A DNA stretch of 64,000 nt from Schistocephalus solidus (Eukaryota; Platyhelminthes; Cestoda; Diphyllobothriidea; Diphyllobothriidae): assembly GCA_017591395.1 (NCBI GenBank), contig WEDG01003358.1:1-64000 (forward strand). The letters are read 5' to 3'. Numbering within the stretch: the stretch's first letter is position 1; the number at the start of each line of letters is the position of its first letter. Below, piece by piece: positions 12,331 through 24,570 of this stretch. The position numbers and the translations under genes were made by a program. A model generated the notes under the pieces. It was not told the DNA's origin. It ran no database searches and worked only from the letters and a program-made list of their open reading frames with translations.

Positions 12331-12669
12331 GTGTTTTTGCACACCAGGTGTTAAGATATCCAGTTATAGCTCCAACCCCACCCCCGTGAAATTGGAGTTA
12401 TTCAGGTTGTGTTCTTGATCTGCTCTTACTTGCATTTTCGCCAAACGCGTACAATATTAAGTTTAGCATGGAGGAACCTTTATGTACGCTAATGATTTGA
12501 ATGTTTCCTAAATATAAAGACCAACAGGTTGCAACACCATGCTATAACTCTTAAAAACGGCAAAATGGCTGCGTCGTTTCTAACTATACTTCATACGTTT
12601 TATCAAGTTCTTTTGATTACCTTTAAAACAATAGACGTACGAATTTGCTTGAAATACTCATCAAATTTC
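12331..12669. other. Spacer between two LINE remnants
   Basis: No reading frame or repeat is recognised between the LINE D remnant and the ORF1 of LINE A. Confidence 0.35.
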
Positions 12670-14965
12670 CTAATTGATGGACAGTCAGAATTTTGACGAT
12701 AAAAGCATGCAAAGCAGTGGCACTTCTTTAGAAGGAAAGCCCGACAATATTACCTTCACTTCCAGAATTTGTGCACGTGCTCTTAATGCGTGTAGCCTAC
12801 GATCGGCGAAACGTACCAAAAGCGTACTTACCATAAAAATTGTGGTTTACAAAGATGACACTTGTATTCGCTGTACCCATATATTGATCAAAATCAAAAA
12901 ATTGGAAGGCTAGATTAGGGGTGTAAGGAAACTCCTGGAGCAGAATATTGATGGACAGAAAGAGATTACCTGCGTTAGAGCAAAAAAAGCAAAGCATAAA
13001 ACGTAAGTAATTCAAGATAATACAGTCCTAGAAGTTTCGGAATTTATAGATTGCAACCCGGTAAATGCCAAATTTGATAACATAAATATCATGACAACTT
13101 CAAAAAGCAGTTCTGACTTCAGACTCAACTTCTGTCAGCCATCCTAGCAGTTCTAAAGAGCCCTTAGTTGAGAGCGAAAAAAACCAACGCGTGGAAAGAT
13201 AGAATTGGGAAACACCATAATAGGAGGATAAAGATAAAAACAATTCTCATTAATCTCTCAGGTCATTCAGAGGAAAATATAGCCGAGAGTGCATCGAAGA
13301 ACGCCCTATACCAAGAGAATTGCGTAGTTATCCAGGGTTTACTTGAATAAAGTGTTCCTTACTCAAAGGAAACGATCTCCGCTGACTATGCTATGTTTCA
13401 GCACCTGCTAAACGATATACTTCCTTCGGGAGGGAAGGTTACCGTTCGCGCTGCCTTCGGGATTGAAAAAATGATTTCAAACACTCAGAAACTGTGAGAC
13501 CACGGCCTATCAAAATTGTCTTGGACAGTAAGGAAGAGGCTAAGCTTCATCTCTCTAGAAAGACCAAACTTCGAAACTCCCATAAGCTGGTTTTTTCAGC
13601 TTGATATCTCTTCAGCAGAACGTCTCAAATGCCGCAAATTAGTGATGGAATTGAATTGCAGCTGGAGAAAACAGTCTGGTTATTTTCAGAGGACGCGTGA
13701 TAAAGAGAAACGCGGCATTGCTCTAAAACTAGCCAATGCTCATGACGGCAGCAGCAAAGTAGTATTGGCAAACTACCGACAAACGCAATTTTCTTCTGCC
13801 GAGTTTTGCCAACTTAAATTTCTGTATACCAACGCCCAAAGTCTGTTTTCGAAGCTTGACGAACTGAGAATACAGGTAGCAGTTCTGTCTCCTGATATTA
13901 TAGCAATCATAGAAACCTGGTTGTCACAGAACATCAGCGATTGTGAAGTAGCCTTATACGGGTACCAGTTGTTTAGGAGAGACCACACCCACCGCCACGG
14001 TGGAGGAAATGCGATGAAGGTTAAGAACAATTTAACAGTTTTTGAAAAGACAGAGAAGATTACCAATCATATTGAGGCTATTTGTCTGAAAATAAAGACA
14101 CGGGGATCGCAGCCCCTTGAAGCCATGACTCTCAACCGATCACTGGGGACATACATCGATGCTGATGCTTGTTTGTTGGAGAACATAAAGGAGATCGATA
14201 TTCGACCTGATGTCCTTCTCATGGGCAACTTCAATGCACCCAGCATTCGATGGGACGATCTGCAGTGCGCAAAGTATGCCTTCGATCACAATCTGCGAAA
14301 GATAACGCTTTAAGCTCATGTATTTGTTCCAACGAGAGCACGTGGAGGACAACAGACTGGTTGTTAAGATCGCGTCTTCACTGAAGATCCTGACAATAGA
14401 GACGAGGTACACTGCCTACCTCCACTTGGTCGAAGTGATCATGCAGTGTTTTCATGGGCGTATGGTTTATATTCTGTGCCATATGCAATAAATGAAACCA
14501 GGCCTAATCTATGGCGAGGAAACTTTTGGAAAATGAGAGCTGAGGCATCCGAATAGACTGGAATCTTCTCTTCTCCAGGAAAGTCATTGAGAACTGGAAT
14601 TCATTGAAGGAGTGGTTGTTGAATCTAATAAAATGCCACTGTCCGTAATCAAAATTAAGGATATCTAAAAGACCACAGTGGTGTAAAAGAGATCAAAATA
14701 GAGAGATAAACAGGAAAAGTAGGCTTTTCAAGAAATTTTGCAGATGCAATGAAAATTTAGCCTTGCAAGCATACAAAATTCAGAGGAAAAAGGGTTTAAA
14801 ACATGATCTTCAAAAGAAGATGGGATTACGAGATGGATTTGCTCCAGTGAGCAGTTTACAAGCCCAGAATGCTCTAAAGTTATCCAGTTCCAATCTGTGG
14901 ATACATTCAAAGATCGGCTTGACATACATATTTTGCCGCACCACGAAGACTATGCGACGTCTTAA
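12670..14965 (+). mobile_element. LINE A, plus-strand CR1-like copy with most of its RT deleted
   Basis: ORF1 remnants lie at 12674-12913 (MDSQNF start, SGTSLEGKPDNI, YKDDTCIRC, coiled-coil LIKIKKLEG) and 13168-13350 (RIGKHHNRR, CVVIQGL), matching LINE B3 ORF1. The open frame 13516-14313 joins the ORF1 C-terminal motif SSAERLKCRKLVMELN to the endonuclease (LYTNAQSLFSKLDELR, IETWL, FNAPSIRWD) without a stop. The linker continues to about 14800 (YKIQRKKGLKHDLQKK). The next recognisable coding, at 14885-14955, is an RT C-terminal motif (SVDTFKDRLDIHIL). The whole RT core is therefore missing. The copy is inactive. Confidence 0.78.
13516..14313 (+). CDS. ORF1 C-terminus fused in frame to endonuclease (LINE A)
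   Basis: A 265-codon open frame. Residues about 32-55 form the basic helical C-terminal block of ORF1 (SSAERLKCRKLVMEL). About 95-245 form an endonuclease/exonuclease/phosphatase-type domain: asparagine in TNAQS, glutamate in IETW, a glycine-rich RHGGGNAM stretch, and GNFNAPS, where the usual aspartate of GDFN is changed to asparagine (GNFN). The endonuclease of such elements nicks target DNA to prime reverse transcription. The GDFN change and the downstream RT deletion mean this copy is probably inactive. It supports an ORF1-endonuclease fusion in this LINE group. Confidence 0.65.
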   Translation: MSWTVRKRLSFISLERPNFETPISWFFQLDISSAERLKCRKLVMELNCSWRKQSGYFQRTRDKEKRGIALKLANAHDGSSKVVLANYRQTQFSSAEFCQLKFLYTNAQSLFSKLDELRIQVAVLSPDIIAIIETWLSQNISDCEVALYGYQLFRRDHTHRHGGGNAMKVKNNLTVFEKTEKITNHIEAICLKIKTRGSQPLEAMTLNRSLGTYIDADACLLENIKEIDIRPDVLLMGNFNAPSIRWDDLQCAKYAFDHNLRKITL

Positions 14966-16270
14966 CCTTAACAATAACAGTATATTACGTAAATCTGCCT
15001 GCATTTACATGACTGTAACTTATTTCTATTTCTTGCGGTTTTTATGTGACAAATAGAAAGTTCAAAGGCATAAGCCCAGTTTCCTCAAATACATTAAACT
15101 GAACGGAATCATTAAAATATCGTAATATGAGGTAACAAAAGCGTTATAAACCCAAAAAAATTAAACTTTAGAGGTTTACTTGACTATAGAAGGGAGCTTT
15201 TACTTTTTAAGCTTTTAAACAGTAGCACCTTTAGTCCAATTTCAACATTTAAGCACCTTGACCACTCTCGGCCCATCAATCCTTGCATTCATCATTGAAC
15301 TGATTTGAACATAATGTTTGAATAAATGAAAGATGAAGCCCAAAAACAAGATGTTATGGTCGTCGGAAACTTTAGCGCACCGCTAATCTACTGGAACAAT
15401 TTGTTAATAAAGGGTTGCGGTATTCCTTTGACTCTAAATTCTTAAGGCTGATGACAAATCTGTTTCAAAAAAGGCTTACGCGACAAGGAAGTTTGCTACA
15501 CTGAAATTCAAAACTCTTAAATACATAAGTAAATTTAAAAAATGCTCAATAAATCGGTTACTTTAGCTGTCCAGGAAGAAGGACAATCGCCGTATCTTCG
15601 TTGTAGATATTTGGGCTGAGTGCCCAGTGACAACGAAATTCATGTACTTAACCCAAGTTATTTGAAATTTGGGTTGAGATCGTGACTGACTGGGGATGCC
15701 ATCTAAGACACCTGATCTGGCCACACCAGACTCCCTTGTCTTTGTCGGTTACCCTGTCCCTGCATCATCCTAATGGCTTTCAAACCGTCTGCAAAGTCTA
15801 CCGGACTTAAGGTAACGAGCATTTTACGCAATAAATAATAGGATAACTCCTCTTTAATTGCCCAAGTTCTTATTTAAACCATCTCTGGAAGAATACGTTT
15901 GCCGAATGCAACTACATGCGGTGTTGTGTGTGAACTTTCTGCTCCAGTACAAGCTTTCCCAAACTTAAATGTGTTCCCTGAAAGGTGGTTTGGGTATCTT
16001 GGTGTTGTCAGTCATTGAGAACGCTCGTATCCTGCAAGCGTGTCGCTTGAAATTGGTTTCAGATTTCAAGTCCTTTGAGTTTACGAAGTTTTAGTTTTGA
16101 CCTAAGTGGGAAGACACTTTGGTGTCGAATACCTCACGATTGGATTGCTAATTCTCTAAATTTTGGAATTATTAACTTGGACTTAATGATTATGTGATTG
16201 TCCAAATATTCCTTTACTGCTGACTCGTGGAAGAAGAAGTCACAAAAAGCCGGAGTCGTGACAGGCTTCT
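14966..16270. other. Spacer with one endonuclease remnant
   Basis: Apart from the endonuclease remnant at 15335-15490, no coding sequence, RNA gene or clear repeat was recognised. The region is AT-rich. Confidence 0.35.
15335..15490 (+). pseudogene. CR1-like endonuclease remnant
   Basis: A plus-strand frame reads DVMVVGNFSAPLIYWNNL and, after a frameshift, FDSKFLRLMTNL. This matches the GDFNAPIVDW region of the LINE C endonuclease (VLIAGDFNAPIVDWVNL, then KLMDLTL). Only about 45 residues survive. Confidence 0.6.
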
Positions 16271-16274
16271 TACA

Positions 16275-16938
16275 AGTATAAGTCACTTTATTGAGGGAAG
16301 TAAGCTTTCGCCCTTGAGCTCCCTATTCACATGCAAAAATGCCAATAGTACAAACGTTTATAGTGATATATCTGACAAATGAAAATGTAGGGTCATCGAT
16401 ATGTGTGGGCCAGGCACAACCTGCCACTGTTTACACAATCTTCATTATATTGACAATAGTTTCTCAGAAAATGAGTATCTAGTTTTAATTAAAATGTGTC
16501 AACAGTTTCTGAAAAAACCATCTCGTCAGGGAGTCCGTTCCATGCTCCAACGACCCTCTGCGAAAAGGCGTTCCGACGGACTTCCGTGTGGACAAACTTT
16601 CTCTGCAGTTTAAAGGGATGACCCGCAGATGTTCCGTCCCAGCCAATTCGAAGAAGTCAGCAAATTCTAGGGCACAAGCGCGGCCTCTGACAATCCGGTA
16701 GGTTTGGATGAGGTCACCGCGTAGTTGCCTGTAATTTAGAGGAAACAAATCAAGTTCAACCAGTCTGGCTTCGTAAGGCAGATGACTAAGATTCTTGACC
16801 ATCTTCGTAGCCCTCGCTTGCACTCGTTCCAGCTGTAGATAATCCTTCTTAAACCATGGACGCCAGGCCTGGATGGCATATTCCAAGTGAGATCGAACAA
16901 ATACCCCGTAGGTTTTTCGGAAGAGTTCCTTATCAATA
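16275..16938 (-). mobile_element. LINE B1, 5'-truncated RT C-terminus of a B-type LINE
   Basis: The minus frame 16485-16886 (133 codons) and its extension to 16938 encode the RT C-terminus: SHLEYAIQAWRPW, LERVQARATKMVKNL, LNYRQLRGDLIQTYRIV and ADFFELA. LINE B3 has the equivalents HLEYAMHAWKPW, LERVQRKATKMVRS, YRQMRGDLLQTFRIV and SDFFEFA. The protein ends near 16485. The 3' end at about 16275-16330 (plus: ctttattgagggaa, then cccttgagctcccta) resembles the B3 3' end (tttattgagggaa, then cctttgagtacccta). Divergence from B3 is high, so this is an older or sister family. Its truncation point abuts the 3' tail of LINE E. Confidence 0.82.
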
Positions 16939-17625
16939 ATAAATAAATAAATTGTATATTTTAGGCCCAGAGAGCCCCGTCATTTCAAACTTAGTATCGC
17001 GGTATAAATAAATACAAAGTGGATAATTGCTGCTCTATGTGAGCAGCCATATTAACAGCAGAAATTAACAATATGGTAGGCATATCCGATTCAGAACGAT
17101 TTGCCATTTTTAAAACAATAGACAACAATCTTTAACATAAACGGTGAACTAGAAAAGAAGCAGTAAAAAAACTCCTACGGTTAAATCGGAGGCGGAGTTC
17201 AGCGAGCCGCCAATTGAAAAAAATAGGAGAAAAAAACTGCTTCATTAAAACATTAATAGCTAGATGCAATGGGATAGATCTGTGATGATTCTGACAACGT
17301 ATGAGGGTTCGGAATGCTCCTTGTCGTGTGAGAGATAATATAGCAGTCAGAGCTACTGTTTGTAACCACCAGTGGAGGTGAGAGAGGACGGACTCATCGT
17401 GGACACCAGGGTCAAAACGAAGACGGGACAGTAGAGGTCATGAGATCATCATTTAGATGCGACCTTGCCGACTGCATAGTCCACCAATGAAAGAGGAAAA
17501 ACTATTAGAACCCGCCTTGATCCTCAAATGAATTTGGAGACCGTCGTCGGGGTTGCTAAAGCGGAGGAAAGTACCAAGGTTGTCAAGACTTGGCGGTGCT
17601 AGTTTAAAATGAGGGGGGCAAAAAG
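16939..17625 (-). mobile_element. LINE E, distal 3' UTR separated by insertion of LINE B2
   Basis: This stretch matches the 3' UTR of the LINE E tails at 846-1500 and 2340-3010 in the palindrome, for example the blocks cccagagagcccc, gcggtataaataaatacaaagtgg and gtttaaaatgagggg. The block that should adjoin it (ctgcagaggatgatgg) lies 2.75 kb away at about 20397, beyond LINE B2. The 3' end shows a (TTTA)n-like tail at 16930-16948. It is non-coding. Confidence 0.85.
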
Positions 17626-20377
17626 TAAATTCAATTCAATTCAATTCAATTCAATTTATTGAGGCAAATAGGCATGGGCCTTTGAGTACCCTATTTGTAA
17701 CGTAAAATTAAGTGCGGTATACAGTAAACCGTGTGGGTTGCAAAGGTACAAAAGGCGGTCATAAAATTTGACAAGTGGTGCACGACTCTCGAGGGTTAAG
17801 ATAAATGCCTCATCGCTCAGGCTCGTTGCGGAACATAAAACTGTCAAGGTTCCTTTTAAAGCTTTCCAGCGATGGTGACATCACAACGTCTTCAGGGAGG
17901 GCATTCCATGGTTTAACCACTCTGACAGAGAAGGAGAACTTGCGCACATCCAGTCTCGCCTGCTGGACACGCAGTTTCAATGGGTGACCTCGGAGATGGG
18001 TCGTGGTGGCAAATTCAAAGAAGTCCGAGAATTCCAGGCAACAATCCAATCCCTTCACAATGCGGAATGTCTGCAGGAGATCACCACGCATTTGCCTATA
18101 ACTCAAAAGGGAACAGATTAAGATTCATTAGGCGGGTTGGATATGGCAAGGAGCTTTGACTTCTAACCATTTTGGTGGCTTTCCTCTGGACTCTTTCGAG
18201 GCAGTTCTGATCTTGAACTGTCCAGGGTTTCCAGGCGTGCATAGCATATTCCAAATGTGGCCTAATGAATGTTCCAAAGGTCTTAGCAAAAAGATCTTCA
18301 TCGAAATCCAAAAAGGCTCGTCTGATGGCATGCAACACCGAAATTGCCCTCTTCGCCACTTTCGAGCAGTGAGACGATGGTTTTAAGGTGGTGGTCATCA
18401 GCACACCAAAGGTCCTTTTGGGTTTCCACGTCTTTTTAAGGCTTCACCGTTGAGAAAGTAACTTCTACTTTCGGCAGATCCAGACGGGTTGCCTAAGCGA
18501 AGTATTGTACACTTATCGACGTTGAACCGCAAAAAGCCAATGATTCGACCACTCCTCCAACCGAGTTAGGTTGATCTGCAGTTTATCTTCGTCAGCAGGG
18601 CTCTGGATTACATTCCAGATTTTTAATGTCGTCGGCAAACATTGCTGCTTCACAGTCGAGATTCCTGACACAATCGTTCACGTATATTAAAAACAGTATT
18701 GGCCCTAGTACTGAACCCTGAGGAACCCCACTCTCGACCGCAGCAGACCTTGACCTCTCTTGGCCGATGCACACAACCTGGCGCCGACCCACGAGGAAGT
18801 TTTCGATCCACTTGAGGAGGTTACCTCTGATTCCAATTCTTTCTAGCTTGTAAAGCAGTCTCTCGTGCGGCACAGTATCGAAGGCCTTTTTAAAGTCAAT
18901 GAAGGCAATGTGAACCGCGTGTCTATCTTCAAGTGCTTGGATCCACCTCTGGAGCGAATACAGCAAATTCGTTGTGCATGATCTTCCTTTTCTGAACCCG
19001 TGCTGACAGCTTGATAACAAATTATGAGTCTCTAGGAATTTCACCAATTCGCTCTTGATGATCCTTTCCATAATCTTGCCAAGGATGCATGTTAAGCTTA
19101 TAGGCCTGTAGTTTGTCACTGACGCCCGGCTACCGCTTTTGTACAAGGGAGTTATATGTGCCAGCTTCCAATCGAAAGGAAGTGTTCCGGAGTCAAAGGA
19201 CTTTTGAAAGAGCGCTGACAAAGGTGCGGAAAGTTCATTGGCGAGTTCTTTCAGAAGCTTGGGTGGAAGCTCGTCTGGTCCTGGGGATTTCGACTCTTTT
19301 AGTTCTTTTAATTCCTTTTGGATCAGAAATTCTGAGAAAGTATGTGGCTAATGCTTGCAGTCGGCGGGTTATCCACTGAGGGACGAAGGAACCTTGCCTC
19401 GTTTGTGAAGACTGAGCGGTAGAACTGTGAAAAGTACTCGGCTTTTTCCCTGTTTTCAGAAATTTCGACGCCCACGGCAGTCTTAATCAGCGGTATTTGA
19501 TGTTTATTCCTTGTACATCTACGGAGTTAACTGTAGACTAACTTTGGATTCTGCGTTGCCTTTTGCAGCAAAGTCTTTTCAAATTCTCTTCGCGTTGTAA
19601 GAATAAGGCTTCTCATTTTGTTTCTCTGCGCTTTTATACTTATTAAAATAGGCGACTTGATTAGACTCGCGATATTTTTCTCCACAACTTGTGCTTCCTG
19701 TTTATTTCCCTTTTTAAGTTGCTGTCTAGCCACCCAGGACGCTTGCTGTGATGGACACTCGTTAGCGGGCAGTGGTTGTCAATAAGTTGCAGAAGAACAT
19801 TTCGGAAGGACTCCCAATCTTCGTTTACGGTGCTCGAAAACATTGAGGTCCAGTTGATGTGTGTTAAATCTGCTCGCATCTGATGAAAGTTTCCTCGCCA
19901 AACGTTACGCCGTTTTTTCCTCTATAGCAGGCGCAACGGAGAATAAGGAGTAGTCCCACATAAGCACCACATGATCACTACGACCGAGCGGAGGCATTGA
20001 AATAATCTCGTCAATGCTGCCTGATGTTTTCGTGAAAACGAGGTCAAGACAGTTAGCCCTTTGTCCTTCACGTGTTCTGGTGGGGAAAGGGACATGCTGT
20101 GTGAGGAGTGCATTCAAGGTCTTTTGCAGAAAAACATAATCAAAAGTCGATTTCGGGCATGATGATTGAACAGTGCTCCAGTTAATTCCTGTTGCGTTGA
20201 AGTCACCCATAATCATTACATTAGGTCTACTGGAGAACTTTTCTAATTGTTTTAACAAGTGGGTGTCAGCGACTCGGTCTATCCTAGGTGGCCGATAGAC
20301 AATGAGGACATCTAGACATGGAGAGCCAAGAGCCTTGATGTTCAACCATATGGCTTCAGTGCTGCACGCAAATTTTG
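17626..20377 (-). mobile_element. LINE B2, 5'-truncated, inserted into LINE E
   Basis: A minus-strand CR1-like LINE nearly identical to 25085-27812 (LINE B3). The 3' end is a (TTCAA)n-type repeat (plus attcaattcaattcaatt, 17630-17655). The coding order is RT C-terminus (17810-18404), RT core (18592-19221, with IDFKKAFDTV, GVPQGSVLGP and an intact FADD), linker (19527-19879) and endonuclease C-terminal half (19905-20370, with GDFNATGINW, LDLVF and GRSDH). The element is cut at its 5' end inside the endonuclease at about 20370. Its frame is broken at least seven times, nearly always by one extra base in a homopolymer compared with B3. No target-site duplication is visible. RT copies element RNA at the nicked target. 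Confidence 0.93.
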
Positions 20378-20385
20378 ACACGCAA

Positions 20386-20477
20386 AGATTGACTCTGCAG
20401 AGGATGATGGACATATAATAAGAGACCAATATAAGATTGACTCTGCAGAGGATGATGGATATATAATAAGAGACCAT
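20386..20477. repeat. 48-bp tandem duplication in LINE E 3' UTR
   Basis: The unit starting agattgactctgcagagg occurs at 20386 and again at 20434, ending with agagacca in both copies. The palindrome copies of LINE E carry only one diverged unit. Confidence 0.85.
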
Positions 20478-23400
20478 TGTAATATCAAGAGAACTGCCTC
20501 AAATACAAGGAGGGCCATTTTCGAAATCCAAAAGTTGCGAGTTAGGGAAGGAAACAGACAATAAGGACTTTATATCTTCCGAAGTTAAATGTTTGCGTAA
20601 CTTTGTTTTGAAAATAGCTAATGTGGACGACAACCTAATTTGCAGTGGAAGATTATTCCAGATGAAAGCATATTTGGAGGCAAAAACTGAGAATGATTAG
20701 TTGTGGAGCTAAGGGGTTGTGAAATGATCATGGAGGAATTACGAGTGGCATAGGGTCGATCTACCGGAGTAAGAGCGTTAATTCGTGGGAGATTTGGGCT
20801 AGAGTTAACGTGAAACAGGAAGCAGAGACCGGCTTCGAGTCTTCTAACCCATAGAAATTTAATGTTTGCTAACTGGCATCTATCCGTATAAGAGATACTG
20901 GATCCAGGAAGAGAAAATAGTCTTCGAGTAAAAACCCTCTGAACTTTTTCTATCTTACTGCGGTCAGAGGCATTCATCAGCCCAAAGAGGGGACAGCAGT
21001 ATTCTAGAATAGGAAGAACAAACATGCGGTACAGGTCTAACTTTATTTCCGGAAGGAAGAAATTATGCGATATAAAACCACATATCTGTGCAGCCTTTGC
21101 AGAAATTCGATCTGCATGAGGCGATAATGCTAGCTTGTTCGTGTAACTTAGACCTAAGTCTTTTATGGTTGATTTTTTTAAAAGTGTACTATTTTTAAAT
21201 ACGATGGGTCCAGGAAGCTTAGCGGGGCCAAAACACATAAAACTACTCTTGGATGAAGAAAACTCCATCTGCCAAGTACAGCTCCAACGTGAGAGCATAA
21301 GTAGATCAGTGTTGGTTTTATCCACGCAACTATTGGCAGTGTCTTTAGAAAATGAATAAATGCACTTGAGATCGTCAGCGTATACAAAAGTTTGTGAATT
21401 TGTGAGTAAAGCTGAAATTTCGTTTATGTACAGAATAAAGAGAAGGGGACCTAGAACAGTGCCTTGAAAAACGCCACTCGTGATCGGTTGAGGCGTCGAG
21501 TTGCTATTACCTACTAAGACCTTCTGGCTGCGGTTAGACAAGTAGGAACCAATGAAGTCAAGGAGAGGAGGCCGGATGCCGAGGGCTTCCAGTTTCACCA
21601 GAAGACGTTTGTGCGGTACCTTGTCAAAGGCTTTGCTCAGGTCAAAGTAGATCACAACCACTGTCTGCTGCTCATTACGAATGGAAGTAACGAGGTTAAG
21701 AAACGCTAAGTGACACACTTCGCATGATCTTTCAGGTAGAAAACCATATTGTGAGTCGCTTAAGAGCTTATTTTCTAAGCAAAAGTCAAGAATTTGATTA
21801 AAAATAATTTTTCAAGAAGTTTTGCAAGAGCCGGGGTTTTGTGAACGCCTCGATAATTATTTACGTCCGAACGAGATCCCGACTTGAAGACAGGAAGAAT
21901 AATAGATGTCTTCCATGAGTCAGGAAAGAATCCGTTTAAAAGATAAACTGAGAATACATGGCTAAGCAATCGGGGAAAGCTCGGCACTCTCTTAATAACT
22001 GAGTTTGGAATACCGTCAGTCCCCGAAGAGTGCGAGTTTTTCAGACGCATTATTTGCTTACGAATTAGTTCTATGGAGAAATCAATGGTACTGATAACAT
22101 TAAATGAGGATGCCTGAAACGTCGGAACCGGTTCAGATTCCATCGTAAGATGATTTGCAAAGAATGCACTAAACAATTCTGCCTTCTCAGAGTCTTCGAG
22201 AACGAATTTCCTAGTTTCATTAAGTAATGGAGGTATTTCATAACCTCGTTTAGAGCAGGATCGACGGCGGAACAGTTGAGCAACAGATTTTGCAGAGTTT
22301 GGCTCGCTGAGTGCGCTTGATTCCCTCTGTCTGTCCCGTGCAAGCCGAATCTTAGAGGCTAATTCAAAAATCTCTGCAATCCTTAGATGTACAGATAACG
22401 AACTAGTAAATTGATCTTTTTAATTGCTTCCTCAATTTCTTTAGTCTTGGCAAAAGAAAGTGGGGATGGTGGATTCCGAAGTGTATGGCTTGACAATTTT
22501 GGTTGGCACAAATTCCAGGATGTTATTTGAAACGACTGACATTAAGTCAGAAAGACTTGCTGCATCGTTCATGGAGGAGAGATGCTGCCAATCCAATGAG
22601 TCCAAAAAGTTGTTAATTAAGCTCATATCTGCGAGGTCAAAATTATGATAGGTACGAACGGCGCTAGCCGTTTTCGATGAGACAATTGGTCAGCAACACA
22701 GAATTATGTATGGTCACTTTGGAAGAGGCCCTGCTTAAAATCAACGAAGAGGGGAGCAATGTAATTTGTGAAAATCAGATCTAAAATATGCTTGTCTCTC
22801 GTTGAAGAACGGACAAGCTGTGACCAATTAGAGAAATTAATGGTATCTAGGAAAGGCTGAAATCTGGGTGGACAAAAGTTTGAAATCCAGTCAATTTCAG
22901 GAAAATTAAAATCCCCAGCGATTATTTTAATGTTAAAATTGGACTCCGAAACCAATTTAAAAATTTCACAAAGTTTCACATCATCATCGGATGATGAATT
23001 AGGCGGGTAGTAAATACATCCGAGAATAGCCTTTTGCCAGGGCGACAGGATAATGGATGCAAAGCAGTAATTACCAGAGAATGACGTGACGTCTAGATCA
23101 AACGCGAAGTGCTTAAATGAAGCTTTAATATAGAGAAGACAACCACCACCACGCTTACTAGTGCGGTCTTGACGGTAGAGATCGTATTTGTCTATGACAA
23201 GCAAAGAGTCTGAAATTAAGGGATGGGGTCCAAGATTCAGTTACACATAAAACATCAGGCATTAACTCGAAAGCAATGGCTCTAGTACAGGCCATCTTAT
23301 TTAAAACAGATCTAGCATTAAGTAATATGACATCTAGGGTAGTTCGAGTATCCAAACTAGGGTTATCGTTATTAATTTAAAAAAATTTGGCAGTGGGTAA

Positions 23401-24027
23401 TTAAGTTGGAAATTATTGTGGCTTGGAGGGTAATTGCAAACTGCGCCATAACGATTGGTATATAGAACGTCATTACCAAAAAGGCTGAGAGGGATATCTG
23501 AAAGGTGTAGAATAAACTTTCCGGTATCGAACCACCATAGGGTTGCGACCGGGATATGCCTGTTGGTAGTTAAAACGGAATGACGGGAAGTTAGATGGAA
23601 TATAGGGGCTGATGGGAGATGGCAAGCAGTTAAGAATTAAATGCTGGAAAGTCGGGTCTTGTATATCGGTTTAACATGGTTAGGGTTATTTGCCTGTTGG
23701 AGAGGCTTGCTTAGTTTTGGAGAGGGCAGTATGCGATTACTGAGACCTGCGCTATCTTGCTTTTGGGTCTGGGTTAGATTTGCGTCCTTCGGAAAACCTG
23801 TCTTAGGTGATATAATTGAGGGTATAAGATGACCCGTGGGGTTATGGGACGAGCTAGCTTGTGGAGGTTTAAATAAGTTAAATTTAGATGATTGCGGATT
23901 TCGTATTTGAAGAAGGTTATTTATGCGATTTGGCTCGGGAAATTTCCCGGAGAGGCCTGGAGAATTGCGTTTAAGAGGGAAACTGGCAGTCTATGTGCTT
24001 TAGACGGGTTAGACGGTATAAATGCTT

Positions 24028-24438
24028 TTAGACGGGGTCGCAAACATTACAGGCGGGCTGAAAGCACCGGAGATTGCAGTATTCGGCCGCGGGAGACGAA
24101 GTAGAAGGTTCAGTGGAGGCTGACCAAACTAGACATCTGAAAGATGAATTAGCAGTTGCATTGACGTTAGTGGAAATACGACCAGACTTATGAATATTAG
24201 GTTGAGAAATTGATGATAAGAAGGACCCATTTCTTCGCTCCATTGGTGTAAGATCTCGACAAAGGAAACATTTTGTCATTTCCAAATAGCGAGAAGTGCG
24301 ACCTCGTTGAGCAAAGATTGAGTCAACCTCAACTGTTGACAACAATTTAACTAGTATAGGAGGATTCTTGCTACGCGAAGAGAGGCGTTTGGCTTCCACT
24401 ATTTTGTAGTTGAAACCACCCGAGTACAAAAAGTCCAT
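24028..24438 (-). pseudogene. ORF1-like protein of LINE E (partial)
   Basis: A 136-codon minus-strand frame upstream of the LINE E endonuclease. It starts MDFLYSGGFNYKIVEAKRL and contains SKNPPILVKLLSTVEVDS and QRGRTSRYLEMTK. That pattern resembles the strand-helix core of retrotransposon ORF1 nucleic-acid-binding domains (PxxLxVxL, then xRxxLR), but the match is weak. Its CFLC and CNVC pairs do not form a recognised zinc knuckle. The likely role is binding the element RNA in a ribonucleoprotein. A proline-rich, mostly open stretch joins it to the endonuclease. Confidence 0.45.
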
Positions 24439-24570
24439 AGCAACGTCAACTGGGCGTCTGTGTATGGGAGCATTTTTTATGAGAAAATTGTGATTGGTTT
24501 CTGTCTATCAAAAAGCCTCGCTGGCGACCAAGTGAACAAGCGAATCAGACGCCTGCAATCCTGAGAGGGA

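Larger units (their letters stand above)
20378..24570 (-). mobile_element. LINE E, near-complete CR1/Jockey-like element (proximal part)
   Basis: Minus-strand element. The ORF1 region is at 24028-24560, the proline-rich linker at about 23360-23900 and the endonuclease at 22704-23355 (LNARSVLNK, VTESW, KRGGGCLLYIK, AGDFNFPEIDW, ILDLIF, SDHT). The linker is at about 22070-22380, and the RT is at 20618-22176 (SGTDGIPNSVI, IYFDLSKAFDKV, GVFQGTVLGPLLF, YADDLK at about 21365). An RT C-terminal motif (RMFVLPILEYCCPLFG) lies near 21000. Frames are interrupted near 21750, 22200 and 22700. At 20386-20477 the 3' UTR has a 48-bp unit present twice. LINE B2 separates it from its distal UTR (16939-17625). 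The catalytic YADD is intact. Confidence 0.88.

Noticed and set aside
23518..23535. ggttcgatacc on minus, matching a tRNA B-box
   Set aside because: No A-box at a proper distance; it lies inside the LINE E linker.
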